Part shown: positions 34,721 to 46,910 of the stretch, piece after piece
How positions within the stretch are numbered: the first letter of the stretch is position 1
Layout: every line of letters starts with the position of its first letter
Assembly: GCA_019722365.1 (NCBI GenBank)
Contig: JADFUC010001357.1
Span: 310,001-374,000, forward strand
Direction of reading: 5' to 3'
Length of the DNA: 64,000 nt
Source of the DNA: Lithospermum erythrorhizon
Taxonomy: Eukaryota; Streptophyta; Magnoliopsida; Boraginales; Boraginaceae
Notes under the pieces: generated by a model
The model's input: the letters and a program-made list of their open reading frames with translations, nothing else
Database searches by the model: none
Told to the model about the DNA's origin: nothing
Made by a program: the position numbers and the translations under genes

Positions 34721-35723
34721 TACAACATACCATGCCATTTTACTATAATATAAAAGTTCGATGCTTTTTTTACACTCCACTACGCCATATAAATTAAGAC
34801 TCCATTTTGGCACGTAAAAGTTGATAAAAATATTTTTCATCCCACAAAGATTGCTAATTTTTTATAAGAGTATTAAACTTTCAATTTTAAATATTTCAAG
34901 CCACAGCCAGACAATATTTTATAAAATATATCAGTAAAAGCGTTTGAAATTTATTTTTCACTAATATAGCTTTCATCGCATTATACAATACAAACAAAAA
35001 TATCTACTACCAAAAGCTCAAGAAATTAAACAAAAAGCTTAAAGCTCGACACCATGATATAAAAGTTAATAATAAAGAAATCTGAAATGGCCACAATCAA
35101 AATTTGGAATGTAAATATCATTTACCACATAAAGAAATATAACCTTTCTTTGCAAACATCAATTTTACACTTCGATCAAAAAAAAAAAAAAAAGAATTTT
35201 ACACGCCATGAAATTCACTGGAAATTGTATGTGAATTCAGGAGTACTGAACTTTTCAAGTTCAAGAGATGTCATGCATAATATAATACGTAATACTTCGT
35301 ATTAAACAAGTAGCAAATCTAAAATTCGTTAATTTTATATCATTGTGTTGTCTCCCCTTTAATTTTAAATGAGCTAGTTAATTTTATTCAGATTTGTTAT
35401 ATTTTGTTTGTTGACCTTTATGTTTTCTACATCTCTTGTTAAATTTTTAAACTGTTCATATAATAACTTCCTATATTTTTTCTTCATTAATAAGTAAAAC
35501 TTCATTCTTATTCGAAATACCTTCCCTCTTTCTTTAAAATTAATTAATTATATATAAATTAAGACGGAAATCAATAATAAAATATGTATGTGGGTCTAAC
35601 TATTTTCAAGTCTCCCTTAAACGCGGGCGTACTTGAAGCTCTAGAATGGGTCAAATACGCTTGAATGGAAATTGAATGCACAATGTAAGAGGTAATGTTA
35701 CTACTACTTGTACATGTTGAATA

Positions 35724-35732
35724 TATATAAAT
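35724..35732 (+). promoter_or_regulatory. TATA box of the PAR1 gene
   Basis: TATATAAAT lies 134 bases before the preferred start codon, a normal distance for a plant TATA promoter with a leader of about 100 bases. Confidence 0.6.
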
Positions 35733-35857
35733 ATTCAAGCCTCAATTGAGTAGACCTCAAAATCATTTCTCTTTTCTAAGACAAACTAAGTATTTTGAAC
35801 AAAGAAAGGTTCACAATTTGTTCTTGATCAATCAACTAATTAATGCATAAAAAAAAC

Positions 35858-37128
35858 ATGGCATCTTCATTGAAATCTTCCTTGATTGTGTTCTTTGTTT
35901 GCCCTCTTGCTTTCTATGGAGTTCTAGGTATGGATTGTTACATAACATTTTCTGCCCATGCACTATGCCTCGTTTATTTAACTTTCATTGCTATTCATAT
36001 GTTTAAGGTTTGGTTAATTACAAAACGAAACAGTTTTGAGATAACTTAAGATCAAAATTGAATTTCAGTATTACTCGTTTCTCTACATACGATATTTCAT
36101 TGAACAATAAACTTATCTTTTTAGCCTAAGATCAAAATATATATAAAATGCGCCCTTTGGCGAATTCTCACATCTTTTATTTTTTATTTTCTTTACTTAG
36201 GGAAATTATATGTGAGGATTTACCAAGCAACGTTTGCTCCTTCTCAATTGCATCATCTGGGAAGAGGTGTGTGTTGGAGAATTATGAAAACAATGAAGGA
36301 AATATAGCATTCCAATGCAGGACTTCTGAGGTTGTGGTTGCAAGGATGGCTGAACATATGGAAACTGAAGAATGCATAAATGCTTGTGGTGTTGATAGAA
36401 GCTGTGTTGGTATTTCATCTGATGCTTTGCTTGATGCTCAAACTACTTCCAAGCTTTGCTCTTCTGCTTGTTATGAAAAATGTCCCAATATTGTTGACCT
36501 ATACTTCAACTTAGCTGCTGGAGAAGGTAAGACAAGACTAAACACAAGTTTTCTTTGATCATCAAATCAATTTCGATTATATTTTGTAGCTAAACTAAAT
36601 AATATAATTTCACAAAATATTTAATTTGTTGAATTTCATTTTGAACATGAGAATTCCACTTTTTAAAATAAAACAACTCCTCCCCATCATAATTTTTGTA
36701 TTTTCAACCTATTTTACTATTTACATTAAAATCTAAAATCACATGGTATCACCAAGATCGAAACATTATTAATTCTCGCTTATTGGAAAATAAAATAGAC
36801 AATCTTTAACCATGGAGGTAGTATAAACTTAATTCAATTTTTTGATCAAATATTTAAAGTTTGAAAAAATGAATGAATCAATATATTGTATGTATGTTTC
36901 TTTAATTATTATTGGATTGTGCACCGATAGCTAATTCGTAATAAATTATAAAGTTTTTTGTTCATTTTTTATGCAAATTGTGTAGGAGTATACTTGCCAG
37001 ATCTATGCAACAGGGTGAAAACCAACCCTCATCGTGCCATGCTTGAACTTTTGAGCAATAGTGATGCCTCTGTTTATAGTGAAGTTGATGCAGCTGCCCC
37101 TGCTCCAGCCCCTTCATCATGGTTCTAA
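35858..37128 (+). CDS. PAR1 (photoassimilate-responsive) family secreted protein, frame break at first splice
   Basis: Three exons are evident: 35858-35927, 36201-36526, 36986-37128. Exon 1 gives a 23-residue signal peptide (MASSLKSSLIVFFVCPLAFYGVL). Exon 2 gives the cysteine-rich family core: CSFSIASSGKRCVLENY, CRTSEVVVARMAEHMETEEC, CGVDRSCVGISSDALL, KLCSSACYEKCPNIVDLYFN. Exon 3 adds LPDLCNRVKTNPHRAMLELL and an Ala/Pro-rich end, PAPAPSSWF. The family was first seen as leaf transcripts induced by sugar accumulation; the biochemical role is unknown. Canonical GT-AG splicing gives 539 nt, one short of a multiple of three. Family proteins read YGVLGEI across the first junction, which would need one more G after the acceptor. 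Either a G was lost in the TTAGGG run or an unusual splice is used. An upstream in-frame ATG at 35843 adds five residues; the later ATG is preferred by the usual MASS start. Confidence 0.85.
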
Positions 37129-40100
37129 TAAAGTCTTGCACTCTTGCCTGAGATAAATATGTTCCAAATCATTTTCTTGTTTTTTCATCCTTTCAATTTA
37201 TTTATTGTTCATGAGAAATACATATTATTGTAAGGGAATGAGAGGGATTATTAGTGAAAAGCAAAGGAACATAGAAAAAATTATTGATGGGGTCTGTTTT
37301 TTGTCACTTTGATTGACATTTTGAATCATCATTCTTTGTATACAGTTATTATATAAAATACGAGCATACTCACATTCGATACACGCTATGAGTGTAAATT
37401 AAAAAATAATTATCAATAATATTTTAATTTAATTCATACTTTACTGCCATATTCGATCTTCAACGATTTCTTTTTGTTTAATGTATTTTACGTCGATTTA
37501 CGACATACCGTGAATCGCATTTAAAAATAGATGTATTATGTGGTTTTTAATTAATCAAAATAGATTTGGAGAAATACGGCTTCAATTCAATCGGCCATTA
37601 AATGTTTAAAGCTAGTGGGAAGGGTTTTAATTTTGAAGGCATTATTATTTGACCCCGCTGGGGGTCTTTTTAAAAATAAAATTCGCTTTTTGCCCCAAAA
37701 ATATCAAATAACTCGATCGAATTTAATCAATTAAATCAATACGTGAATGAATTGGCCAAAAGAAGATAATGATTGGGGTTACATCTACCTAAAATAATAC
37801 TTTTAATAATCAATCCTTTCACTTTTTTTTTTTTACAAAAAGATAAAGATCTAAATAATAAATTATTTCAGCTTCATGATCTATTTATTAACAACCACCA
37901 CAAAAATAGCTCCAAAGTCCTTGTAAATTTGGAATCATGGAGCAGCAAGTGCAGGCAGGAACATGTGCTCCTATAAGAAAATAATGCAAAATTAACACAA
38001 TGTATAGTAATTTTAGCTATTCCCTTCACAGACCTATTTTAGTTCCTTCTTGCAACGCAATGCAACAACAAATGCCCCCGGTGCTGAAGTACTGTATCCT
38101 TGCCTATCAAATAAATATGAATGTGCTAGTACACCGCCATTTTTCTGCCAACTTCACCAATTTAAGATTTATAATACTATCTCTTCGAGAACACCATCGA
38201 TCTTTTTCCGGCCCTTTCTTACCGTGAAGAATTTTACGCGATCTTCTTCAACTAAAAGCGAGATCCCGATTGATACACTAAAAACCACCTCAGCCACTTT
38301 CTATTTCTATAACAAGCTCATCATCAATATCATCATCATCACCATTGAAGCCGCGATCCTCGTACACTACGAGTCAATGCAAGAATCTCTTTAAAGAATT
38401 TGAATACATTGAACTCATATTATGACAGTATTATTTGACGTGCATGAAGTATAAACAAAATAACAAATATATACAAAGTTAATTCAACAATAACTCAATA
38501 AGTAATCAACACGTTTTTAAATCACCAAGAAAGATTCATAAAATAAATAAACTGAAATTAATCTAACCCCCACTCCGATAATTCAACAATAGATAAATTA
38601 ATTAACTCATTTAAAAAATTTAACAATAAATGACATATAAACAGCTCCTACTAAAAATCTCATTAAGACAAATTCCATCAAATTGAAATAACATAATTAA
38701 GACAATGAATCAAATATGAGACTGAGAGAGAGTCGGTGAGATAACTAAATTGGGTTCAATCTGAAACGCATGAAAAATAATAAATGAAAAGTAAATTATG
38801 CTTAGATAAAATAATTGGGTTGATCACGAAGAATGAAAATGTTACTTATCGGCTGACCACATTTTCCACATCAACCACATCGCTACATTAACTAAATGTC
38901 CAAATATTAAACGGATAATACAAATAAAATAAATTATTTTTATTTTGCCAGACTAAGTATCGAATATATTTTATAATATTTTTAAATTTCGACACCTGGT
39001 TAACGAGCTTTATAAATATCGAAATGAGCCGCGATTAAATCCAGCACCACCTCAGCCAAGTATCTATACTCCTTAACTCATCGAAATGGCCTATCGAGTC
39101 GAAGGCCGAGCTGCAACGAGTTACTCGGCTCCATTTCACCACCAAGAGCGGGTCATACAAAGTTAAAAAATATACGATTCTATTTTACTCATGAATCATA
39201 TCCCTTATACTTAGCTTTTAATTGGCCGCAAGAAAATACCATTTCACAAGAATCGATAAGATAGTGACCGGCGACCACTCCTAAAACAATAAAAAGCCTA
39301 GTGACCACCGAAACAACCGATAGCCAAGACTACATCAAACGCACGCTGACAAGATAAGTGCGTAACGCGACCACTAGCCTAATGCTAATCACATATATAC
39401 TATTAAGGTTTAAGTTGGTATGACGTCATTTATTATTCCATCGATCGTCAATATAATTCATTCGGGTGATTTAACGCGCTACTTTTCGCGCTTATTTTCA
39501 TGCTTTACTAAAATTGAGAAAAATTTCATAAAAAAAGTCTTGATATTATTCAGCTTTGTGCAAATATTATTAAGCATAATCATCAATTAAAATACGTTAA
39601 AACGAATACATAAAATAAAAATCAATAAGAATCCGCTTAATAATTTATACTAATAATCAATTGATAAGTAATGTTCTCTAACAATAAATGAAATAACATA
39701 AGACGATTTTTTATTAAAAGAGAAGAATATTTATAAATAATAAATAAAATTTCGTGAATGTGATATTCTTCTTCTTTTATTAAACCTTCAAAACGAAGAA
39801 GAAATAGACAGAACAAAACTTTTAAATCTATTATTTAAATTATATTAAAAATTATGTGAGCATCATATAAATATGAACAAATGAATTATAATGAGCAAAT
39901 TAAAAGTATAATTTATAAATTTATGTAAATAGTTAATTACTTTATTTATTATTCCAATTTAAACTTTTAAATCATAAACATTTTACTAGTAATATAAAAA
40001 AATACTTTCACCTTTGTACTTCATGTTTTGTAATGGGACATGAATAAGTATTTGTCGAGACATATCGGAAGAAAAACCCAATGCAGAATAACAAATCAAG

Positions 40101-40265
40101 CTTATTTTGGGATAAACACAACATTGTGCATAATTCAATCAAGAAAGATTAATAAGAACAATCGAAGCCATCACTAATCACAAGGTCACGTTTGTACTTT
40201 CGTATTATGAATAGTTGTGAGCAGTGTTGACCAATTGACCATCGACATCACTAACTGTCCCAAAA
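37129..40265. other. Intergenic region between PAR1 and MYB
   Basis: A segment at 37.87-38.40 kb is less AT-rich and has a 114-codon frame (38050-38394, +). Its peptide shows no recognisable fold and its codon use looks random, so I do not call a gene. A similar composition rise occurs at 39.0-39.4 kb. Repeat R2 copy B follows. The rest is AT-rich. Confidence 0.4.
39385..39665 (+). repeat. Dispersed repeat R2, copy B
   Basis: Direct-orientation counterpart of 34395-34720, with the same order of blocks but many substitutions. Confidence 0.75.
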
Positions 40266-42952
40266 ATGATGTCCGAAAACAAAAAACAAAAAACAATGGA
40301 AGTACGGGATGCGCCACCAACTACCTCACCCTCCGACAACAACGATGACGTCACGATGTTGACTTCCGACAACACAAACAGCAGCAGTCAAATTCCAAAC
40401 TCAAAATGCAAGAAAGTCAAAGGTCCATGGTCTCCTGACGAGGATTCGATATTAACTAACCTCGTTAGTAATTTTGGTCCAAAGAATTGGACATTAATTG
40501 CACGTGGAATTCCTGGTAGATCAGGCAAGTCGTGTCGCCTTCGTTGGTTTAATCAACTTGATCCTGCTGTTAAAAGAAAACCATTTACTGGTATGCTGTA
40601 TTTCTACTATCTATGTCCCAAAATATTGTCCAGTTTTATTTTTAATTGTCCAAATTAACAATTTTTATAGCTTTAGTTGAATCAAAATTAGTGTGGTAAC
40701 CCTCTAAAATTTCGAAAAATGAATTTTTACTATTTTTAAATACAATTTGATCATTCATTTATTTAAAAGTTAAGTTGATCCCTCCCTAAATTATTATATT
40801 TTTCTTCATTTGTATAATTACTATAATATAGTTATTTCGTCCCCCTATATAAAATTATTGGATTCACATTCGATAAATTTGTCATTGAATATCGTACATT
40901 AAAGTATTAGCATTTGATAAATTTTTCATTGAATATTGTACAACATACTCCGTATATATGAATATTTGAGTTCAAAATTTAACTAGTCGAAATTGAAAAT
41001 TGGACGGTCTTTTTGGGGTGAAGGGAGTACTTTTTTTCTTTTAAAAAATGTTGAATTGATTTATTTGATTGTATGTTTATGTTATATGCTGCTCAATTGT
41101 GATTACATCGTATACCGTTTACTTATGTACAAGATTTGATTCTTCATTTTATGTTTTGTAATGTGGAAATTTTGATATTTGTTTTTTTGTTTTGTTTCTT
41201 GACGAGCACTCCTACAATGAAGGCATCCAATGTTAATGGATCGAGTTTTGATGCATGATATTCTGTCTTTGCGAAGTTTAATCTTCAAATGCATAGTTAC
41301 TGATATTCAGACTTTAAGGTGCCTTTACGATAAATTTTGTTAGGGTCGGAGTTGGTTCTGGATTGTTTAGCCCATAGTGAAAAAGGGAAATCTAGCCTTC
41401 TTTGAATAGATCCACTCTCTTTACTTTCAACTATACTTGTGTCAAATGCAATAAGGGTATTGCTCGATTATACCTACTCCTCATTCAAAACATCGTGGAT
41501 GCGAATGTCAGAGCTAACTTGCTTTTGATCATGATTATCAAAAGCTCAAGCGCTTAGATGTTTGGCATTTTACAATCCAATTATTTAAAATTTAAAAAAT
41601 TTCTTTTGTGTGTGTGTTGGGGGGTGTTGTTAAGGTAAGTGGAACATTGAACTTCGAGTTAGCCAGTTATTCTTGATAAACTGCCTCATATTTTCATAGC
41701 TGTCTGATGTTGTCTCATAGGGAAAAGAAGAGTTCTCAGATATTACATTCATATTGATTTGTAGCTCAACTCAGATGTCTGCATGTTCTGAAGATATGGT
41801 ACATCATAATGCTGAAAAATTTCGAGCATCTTACTTATCCTCTCTTGCTATTGTTAAGTTAGATAATTGCCCATTGTGTAGGAACTCTCTTTTATTTTTA
41901 ATAACATGTGCATTTTCTTATTAATTTGTTTATATGTCGTTTGTAATGATGAAACCATTTTGGCAGATGACGAAGATCACATTATTCTTCAGGCTCATAC
42001 AATTCATGGAAATAAATGGGCACAAATTGCGAAACTTTTACCTGGAAGGACTGATAATGCTATAAAGAACCACTGGAATTCTACCCTGAGGCGCCATGCG
42101 GTTGAACTTGGCATGAGTAACCTTGAATCCAGTAACAATATGGAAGATGCTAGTGTAGAAAGATCAAAAGCTTCGTCAAATGAAACTCTATCTGGCGAAG
42201 ATGTCAATTCCTTGAAGCCCAAGGAAGTGAAATTGAAAGATGTTGATTCTTTAAAGCAAATGGAAGGGAAAGATGTCAATTCCTTGACGGCCATGGAAGG
42301 GAAAGATACGAGCTCACTCTATAACCTACATGACACTACCTATAAAGAAAAGCCTGCAATAGATGGAAGTGATTGTACTGAAGCACAAACTGCTGCTACT
42401 CTCTTTCGTCCTGTTGCTAGAATTAGCGCGTTTAGTGCTTATAATCCTCAGGCAGCAGCTGAAAGTTTGTTGAGCTTATCAGGATGCCAGTCTTCTGCTG
42501 GACTGGTCATGCCAGTTCCAACCACAAATATTGGTGTCAACAAGTTTCTTGAAGGAGCTTTTGGAGACCGCTTAGTTCCACACCATTGTGGCTTTGGTTG
42601 CTGCGAAGTACCAAATGTAGAGGTTCACCGAAACTCACTGTTGGGCCCTGAATTTGTTGACTATGCAGAGCCTTCATCCCTCCCCTTCCATGAATTGGCT
42701 GCACTAGCCACTGATATAAGTAATGTTGCATGGAGTAGAAGTGGATTTGAGAATAGCAACACAAGAGCTACTGGCGAAGCATCTGGCAGGACTATTTATA
42801 ACAATATTAATCATCTGCAGATGGGGTATCTCAGAGATCTGCGAGTTGAAGATGGGAAGCTCAAGTACTTGGGAACAACATCGGATCCTCAAGCAGCGCC
42901 ATCATGCACACAATTGAACCACTTCCATGCAAAAATTGGTGGTTTGAGTTGA
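40266..42952 (+). CDS. R2R3-MYB transcription factor (MYB1/MYB25/MYB109-like)
   Basis: Two exons (40266-40590 and 41967-42952, GT-AG) give 436 residues. R2 spans about 52-99 with W55, W75 and W94. R3 spans about 104-151 with the usual plant replacement of its first Trp (F107), then W126 and W145. Helix 3 of each repeat is intact ([13 protein letters not shown] and [15 protein letters not shown]). The signature [16 protein letters not shown] plus [11 protein letters not shown] and [16 protein letters not shown] fits subgroup 23 rather than the stress group around MYB44, whose R2 reads [12 protein letters not shown]. It should bind MYB core sites in the nucleus. The C-terminal region has a short acidic repeat array (about residues 177-216) and an Ala-rich AAESLLSL stretch; no EAR motif is seen. 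The intron is long (1376 nt) and carries an R3 repeat. The residue after W94 is Phe where close relatives have Cys. Confidence 0.93.
40688..40870 (+). repeat. Dispersed AT-rich repeat R3, copy 3 (MYB intron)
   Basis: Third copy of the repeat seen at 14325 and 15705: CCCTCTAAAATTTCGAAAAATG, CATTCATTTATTTAAAAGTT, CCTCCCTAAATTATTATATT, TTTCTTCATTTGTATAAT, CCCCTATATAAAATTATTGG. It lies about 100 bases inside the MYB intron. Confidence 0.65.
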
Positions 42953-45038
42953 ACCTTTTATTTTATCATGGTTGAGTGATTTCAAACAGCATTTGTTGTA
43001 ATAGAGTGAGAACTGACCAGCATTGACGATTGGATATAAGTGTGTTAGCAATACCATCAATAACCATACATGAAAGAAGCTCGTAGAGTACTTTGCTCAA
43101 TTCAACGGAACAGTTGTGGATGCAAAGATGGATGTCTAGCAAAATTGTCTTTTCCGTTCTAAATAGCTCAAGGTGAGACATTTCTGTTTAAACGTAACAA
43201 ATGCAATAAAATGGTGTTCTGCTATATGGCATCTATTGATTTAGTTTGAGCTGTTTCTTTCTTATCATTATTAGGCCAGCTACTCTGCTTAGTTGCGAAT
43301 TCTTTTCTAATCCTAAACTAACACCTGTATCTGTTCTTGGTTATTAGCATCCAATTTGATTCACTCAGCTTTTTTACGTTAGATTACTTTCCATTTCTTA
43401 CTTAGAATACTTGAAGTTGTCTAGCCAGAAAACACTCGAGTTATGACATATAAGGACTAGATGACAACCGTTAAGTTGGTAAATGAGAGGTTAAGCACTT
43501 ATATGTAAAGCTAAACCATACTTTACTCGATAAACTTCTCTTGAAAATCCTGAATCGCCTTCCCTCAGGCGTGATTTTCAAGAACAAATCACTTCATTCA
43601 ACCCTACTCAACCCCTAGCCTTCATTTAAAGACAATTCTACAAGTAGTGAGATGTTTTCTGTGGAGAACGAATTAGGTGCTTTAATGTGGCACTTAAGCA
43701 GGTGATTAAACCATATATTTTAGTTGATTAGATTCCAGCCTTGTCCCATGAAACAAGGCTTCTGTGGGATACCTTGTTTAGTATGGGACTTAAGCAAATG
43801 TATATTTTAGTTGATTAGATTCCAACCGTATATTGTAGGTCATTTGCTTCCAGCATTTTCCTTTGAAACAAGGCTTTTGTGGGGTACCTGTTTTGATTTT
43901 TATTTCATAAAATGTGGATAAAGCACATAGTTGTTGATAAGCTTGGAGGAGCATTTTACATGTTTTTGGAGGTATAAAGAGAAGTTAGAGACGAAGACAA
44001 AGTATAGAAAATTTTCACTAATATGGAATCGGTGAAAAGAGATGGGTCTGTTGTTAGACTTTGCTTTGTGTTAATAGAGTTGGTGTTTCAATACAAGCGA
44101 CATATCTTGTGGAAACAAATAGAAATATTATGAACATAAAAAAGCTGATAAACCAAAATAAAAGTACATTATTGAGTTAGTTGATGGATTTAGATTCCCT
44201 CTTTCTTGCTTGTCTGTAAGACTATTACCAAACCGCATAGTCCAAAGACCAGTACTATTGTCGTTAGTACTTTCAGTTGATGTGTTACCATGGTTTGGTT
44301 GGGGTAAAAGGTTATTTTAGGGTAATATTTTTTTTTCACTTCAAAATTTAATAAATGATCTTTCTTTTTTTGATAAATGGTTTTAAATATTATTCATGTT
44401 TTACAAATACTCCACTTCGATCAGTCTTATTTGCTCATAATCTTGCGTTAAAAATGTCATGTTAAGAAAATAGTTCCTTTAATAGCATATGAAGTAATTA
44501 TGCTTATTTAGTAATCTCCATATTAATAAAGTATATGTTAGTAAACCCCAATCATTCACTTTACTTATAATTTGTTAACTTGTTGCTAGATTTTCACGTC
44601 CCTTCTTTCCAAGGCACGGTAAACCGATCGTGCACTCTTATTTTTTGTGCAATAAAAATCGATCGATAGTGTGGAGTCCACGGTCGATGACTGTTTTCAT
44701 CTTGACATTTTACGCTTGAATCCTTACAAATACATTTATTTAACCTCATATATAATACCGAAAGGAAGCTTAAATCAAATCACAACATTATTAAAAATAG
44801 CCGAAGTGATTGCTTTTTTTTTTTACTGCTTAATCGTTACCTCTTTACCATCATTAATATTCAATACGCTACATACCATAGTATTGTCACTAAAGTTACC
44901 AAGCGATTGATGGCATATTGGCTAGTTCACTTACTAGCAATAACCTCGGAGAAAATTGAAAATAAGATTGAGCTTTTGATTCATTTTTTTGAGCTAAGAT
45001 TTAATTATTATTTTTTTGGTCTAAATGACATTATTTTT
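42953..45038. other. MYB 3' flank and intergenic DNA
   Basis: Holds a tandem duplication at 43687-43895. No gene is supported; short frames near 44.67-45.10 kb are low-complexity AT sequence. Confidence 0.45.
43687..43895 (+). repeat. Imperfect tandem duplication downstream of the MYB gene
   Basis: Two units (about 43687-43780 and 43781-43895) share ACTTAAGCA, TATATTTTAGTTGATTAG, ATTCCAGCC or ATTCCAACC, GAAACAAGGCTT and TGTGGG(G)TACC. The second unit has an insert after the middle block. Confidence 0.75.
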
Positions 45039-46910
45039 ATAAAAATATTGCCGCACCTCGCCTATTTTACGCATTTCTTCTTCTTCTTCTCAATCTGAGT
45101 TTTTTCAAATCCACACACACTTGCCTTTGTTAACACTTCTCCCCCTCCCCCATTAGCCTCCATCTCTCGCTTTTTCTGATATTTATTATTTTCATTTTCT
45201 GACTTTTCCCAAAATGTGGGCTCACAGATATTTAAAATGATTTTCAACGGCAGAGATATGCTATTTATATGGGTAAGCAATGTTTAAATCCATTCTCTAT
45301 GAGTTTTATCTCGAATTTATGGTTATAAAAAAAATATTTCATGGGTTTAGTTGTTTCTTTGTTTTTTTGTTAATAGTAATTATGCTTCTTCAATTAGTCT
45401 ATTATTCTTTTTTCAAGTTTTTATTGGCTCGCTTATATTGTGTTAAAAAATTTGTGAATTTTCTATAAAAACGAATATGGGTAATTTGATTGTGTATTTT
45501 TCTCAGAAAAATCGTTGAATTAATTGCTTGACAAACCTACATTTTGCCAGCCATACGGGTCTTCAATACAGAATATCAGATACATCAGAAAGCTCGGTAT
45601 AATAATTAATTATACGCCATTATACGCCAAGATATCGTTGTATAACCAAGATAACGACGTATTTGGGCGTATATCAGGATTTCAATCCAAAGATGATACA
45701 TTATCATTCAATATAAAGTCATTTATCTTATTTTTTCATGTGCAAATTACTACAAATGATGTTCGAGAATCGAGAGTAGAACATTACATAGAAGACTAAT
45801 TAATATTAGAATATACAATGCACAATTGATCTATATAGAAAATTAGTTTTTTCTTTAATATTGCGGTGTAATTTTTTTTTCATTGTATACATTAATCATG
45901 TAATATTTGATATCAACAAAGTATTGTTTGGACTCAATTTGAAATATATAATATGAATTTACATTCTAAAAAATAAGTTATGATTTCAATACATAATTGT
46001 TTGGTTCCTAAACGAATCAACTTCAACCGTTGCTTTGCATTCTTCAAAGCCGCTTTCATTCTTCCTCGTGTCATTGCCACTTTGATCGAGAACATTTTGA
46101 ATTCACTAACTTTTTTGAACAAATCTCGCACATTAAAAGTATGATAATCGTTAGTTTTCAATATAAAAAGTATAGTATCATCGACAAATTTAATATACGC
46201 CAAATACATCATTATATATCACTATATAACATTATATCGACAACGTATCGATGTATAACGGCATATAATCTGCCAGATAATTTTCACAGATACTCTGTAC
46301 TTACGACGCTTGCGTAATTTTCTCACAACATCCATCATTAATAAAAATGTTCGCTTGGCTGCTAAAAAACAAATAATTAACGATTTTTTATAAAAAAAAA
46401 AAATACACAATCAAATTATTCATATTCATTTTTTTTTATAGAAAATTCACAATTTTTTAACACATCCATAGACAAACCCAATAATAACTTGAAGAAATTA
46501 ATAAATAATTGAAGAACTATGAATTATATTAACAAAAAATCCAAAAAAAATCGAAACTTTAACAAACTCACAAAATATTTTTTTACACAAACCATAACTT
46601 CGAAGAAAACCATAGAGAATCATTTAATTTTTGGTTCTTACACATATAAATAACATATATATAGCTTCAATTTCAAGAAAATCGACAAAGATTTAAGTGT
46701 TTTAGTTCCATTTTTTCTTTTTAAAAAGTTCAAACGGTATGCATTGACTAAAAAGCGAGGATGAGGTCGCGAAATGGAAGTGGAGAGGAAGTGCTGGGCA
46801 AGTAGGGAGTGCCAGAAAGCGTTTCTTGAAAAAGAAGATATCGAGGAATAAGGAAAAGCAAGGCTTATAGCGAACGGTTAAATTCGCTTAAGGCCGGGCT
46901 TAGTTTTTAT
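45039..46910. mobile_element. 1.9-kb imperfect palindrome, foldback or MULE-like element
   Basis: The left half is an imperfect reverse complement of the right half over most of its length. Near the ends, ATAAAAATATTGCC at 45039 pairs with the complement of GGCCGGGCTTAGTTTTTAT at 46892-46910. Strong inner matches are 45450-45471 with 46430-46462 (TGTTAAAAAA..TTGTGAATTTTCTATAAAAA) and TTTGATTGTGTATTTT near 45486 with its complement near 46402. The match continues inward through a TATTTGGGCGTATAT block at about 45660 and its complement near 46195. Arms of 650 bp or more surround a loop near 45.8-46.08 kb. The right arm has a 92-codon minus-strand frame (45934-46212) with no recognised domain. 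Long inverted arms of this kind are typical of foldback and some Mutator-like elements. No target-site duplication was found. Confidence 0.75.

Noticed and set aside
38050..38394. 114-codon frame, possible cysteine-rich peptide gene
   Set aside because: No signal peptide, no known cysteine spacing, low-complexity C-terminal half and no splice or promoter support. The minus strand was also read without finding a gene.
42004..42892. Minus-strand frames opposite MYB exon 2
   Set aside because: Shadows of the MYB coding sequence with no family features of their own.
45934..46212. Minus-strand frame with FVDDTILF, similar to a reverse transcriptase FADD box
   Set aside because: No other reverse transcriptase blocks are found around it, and it lies in one arm of the palindrome. 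The likeness is too short.
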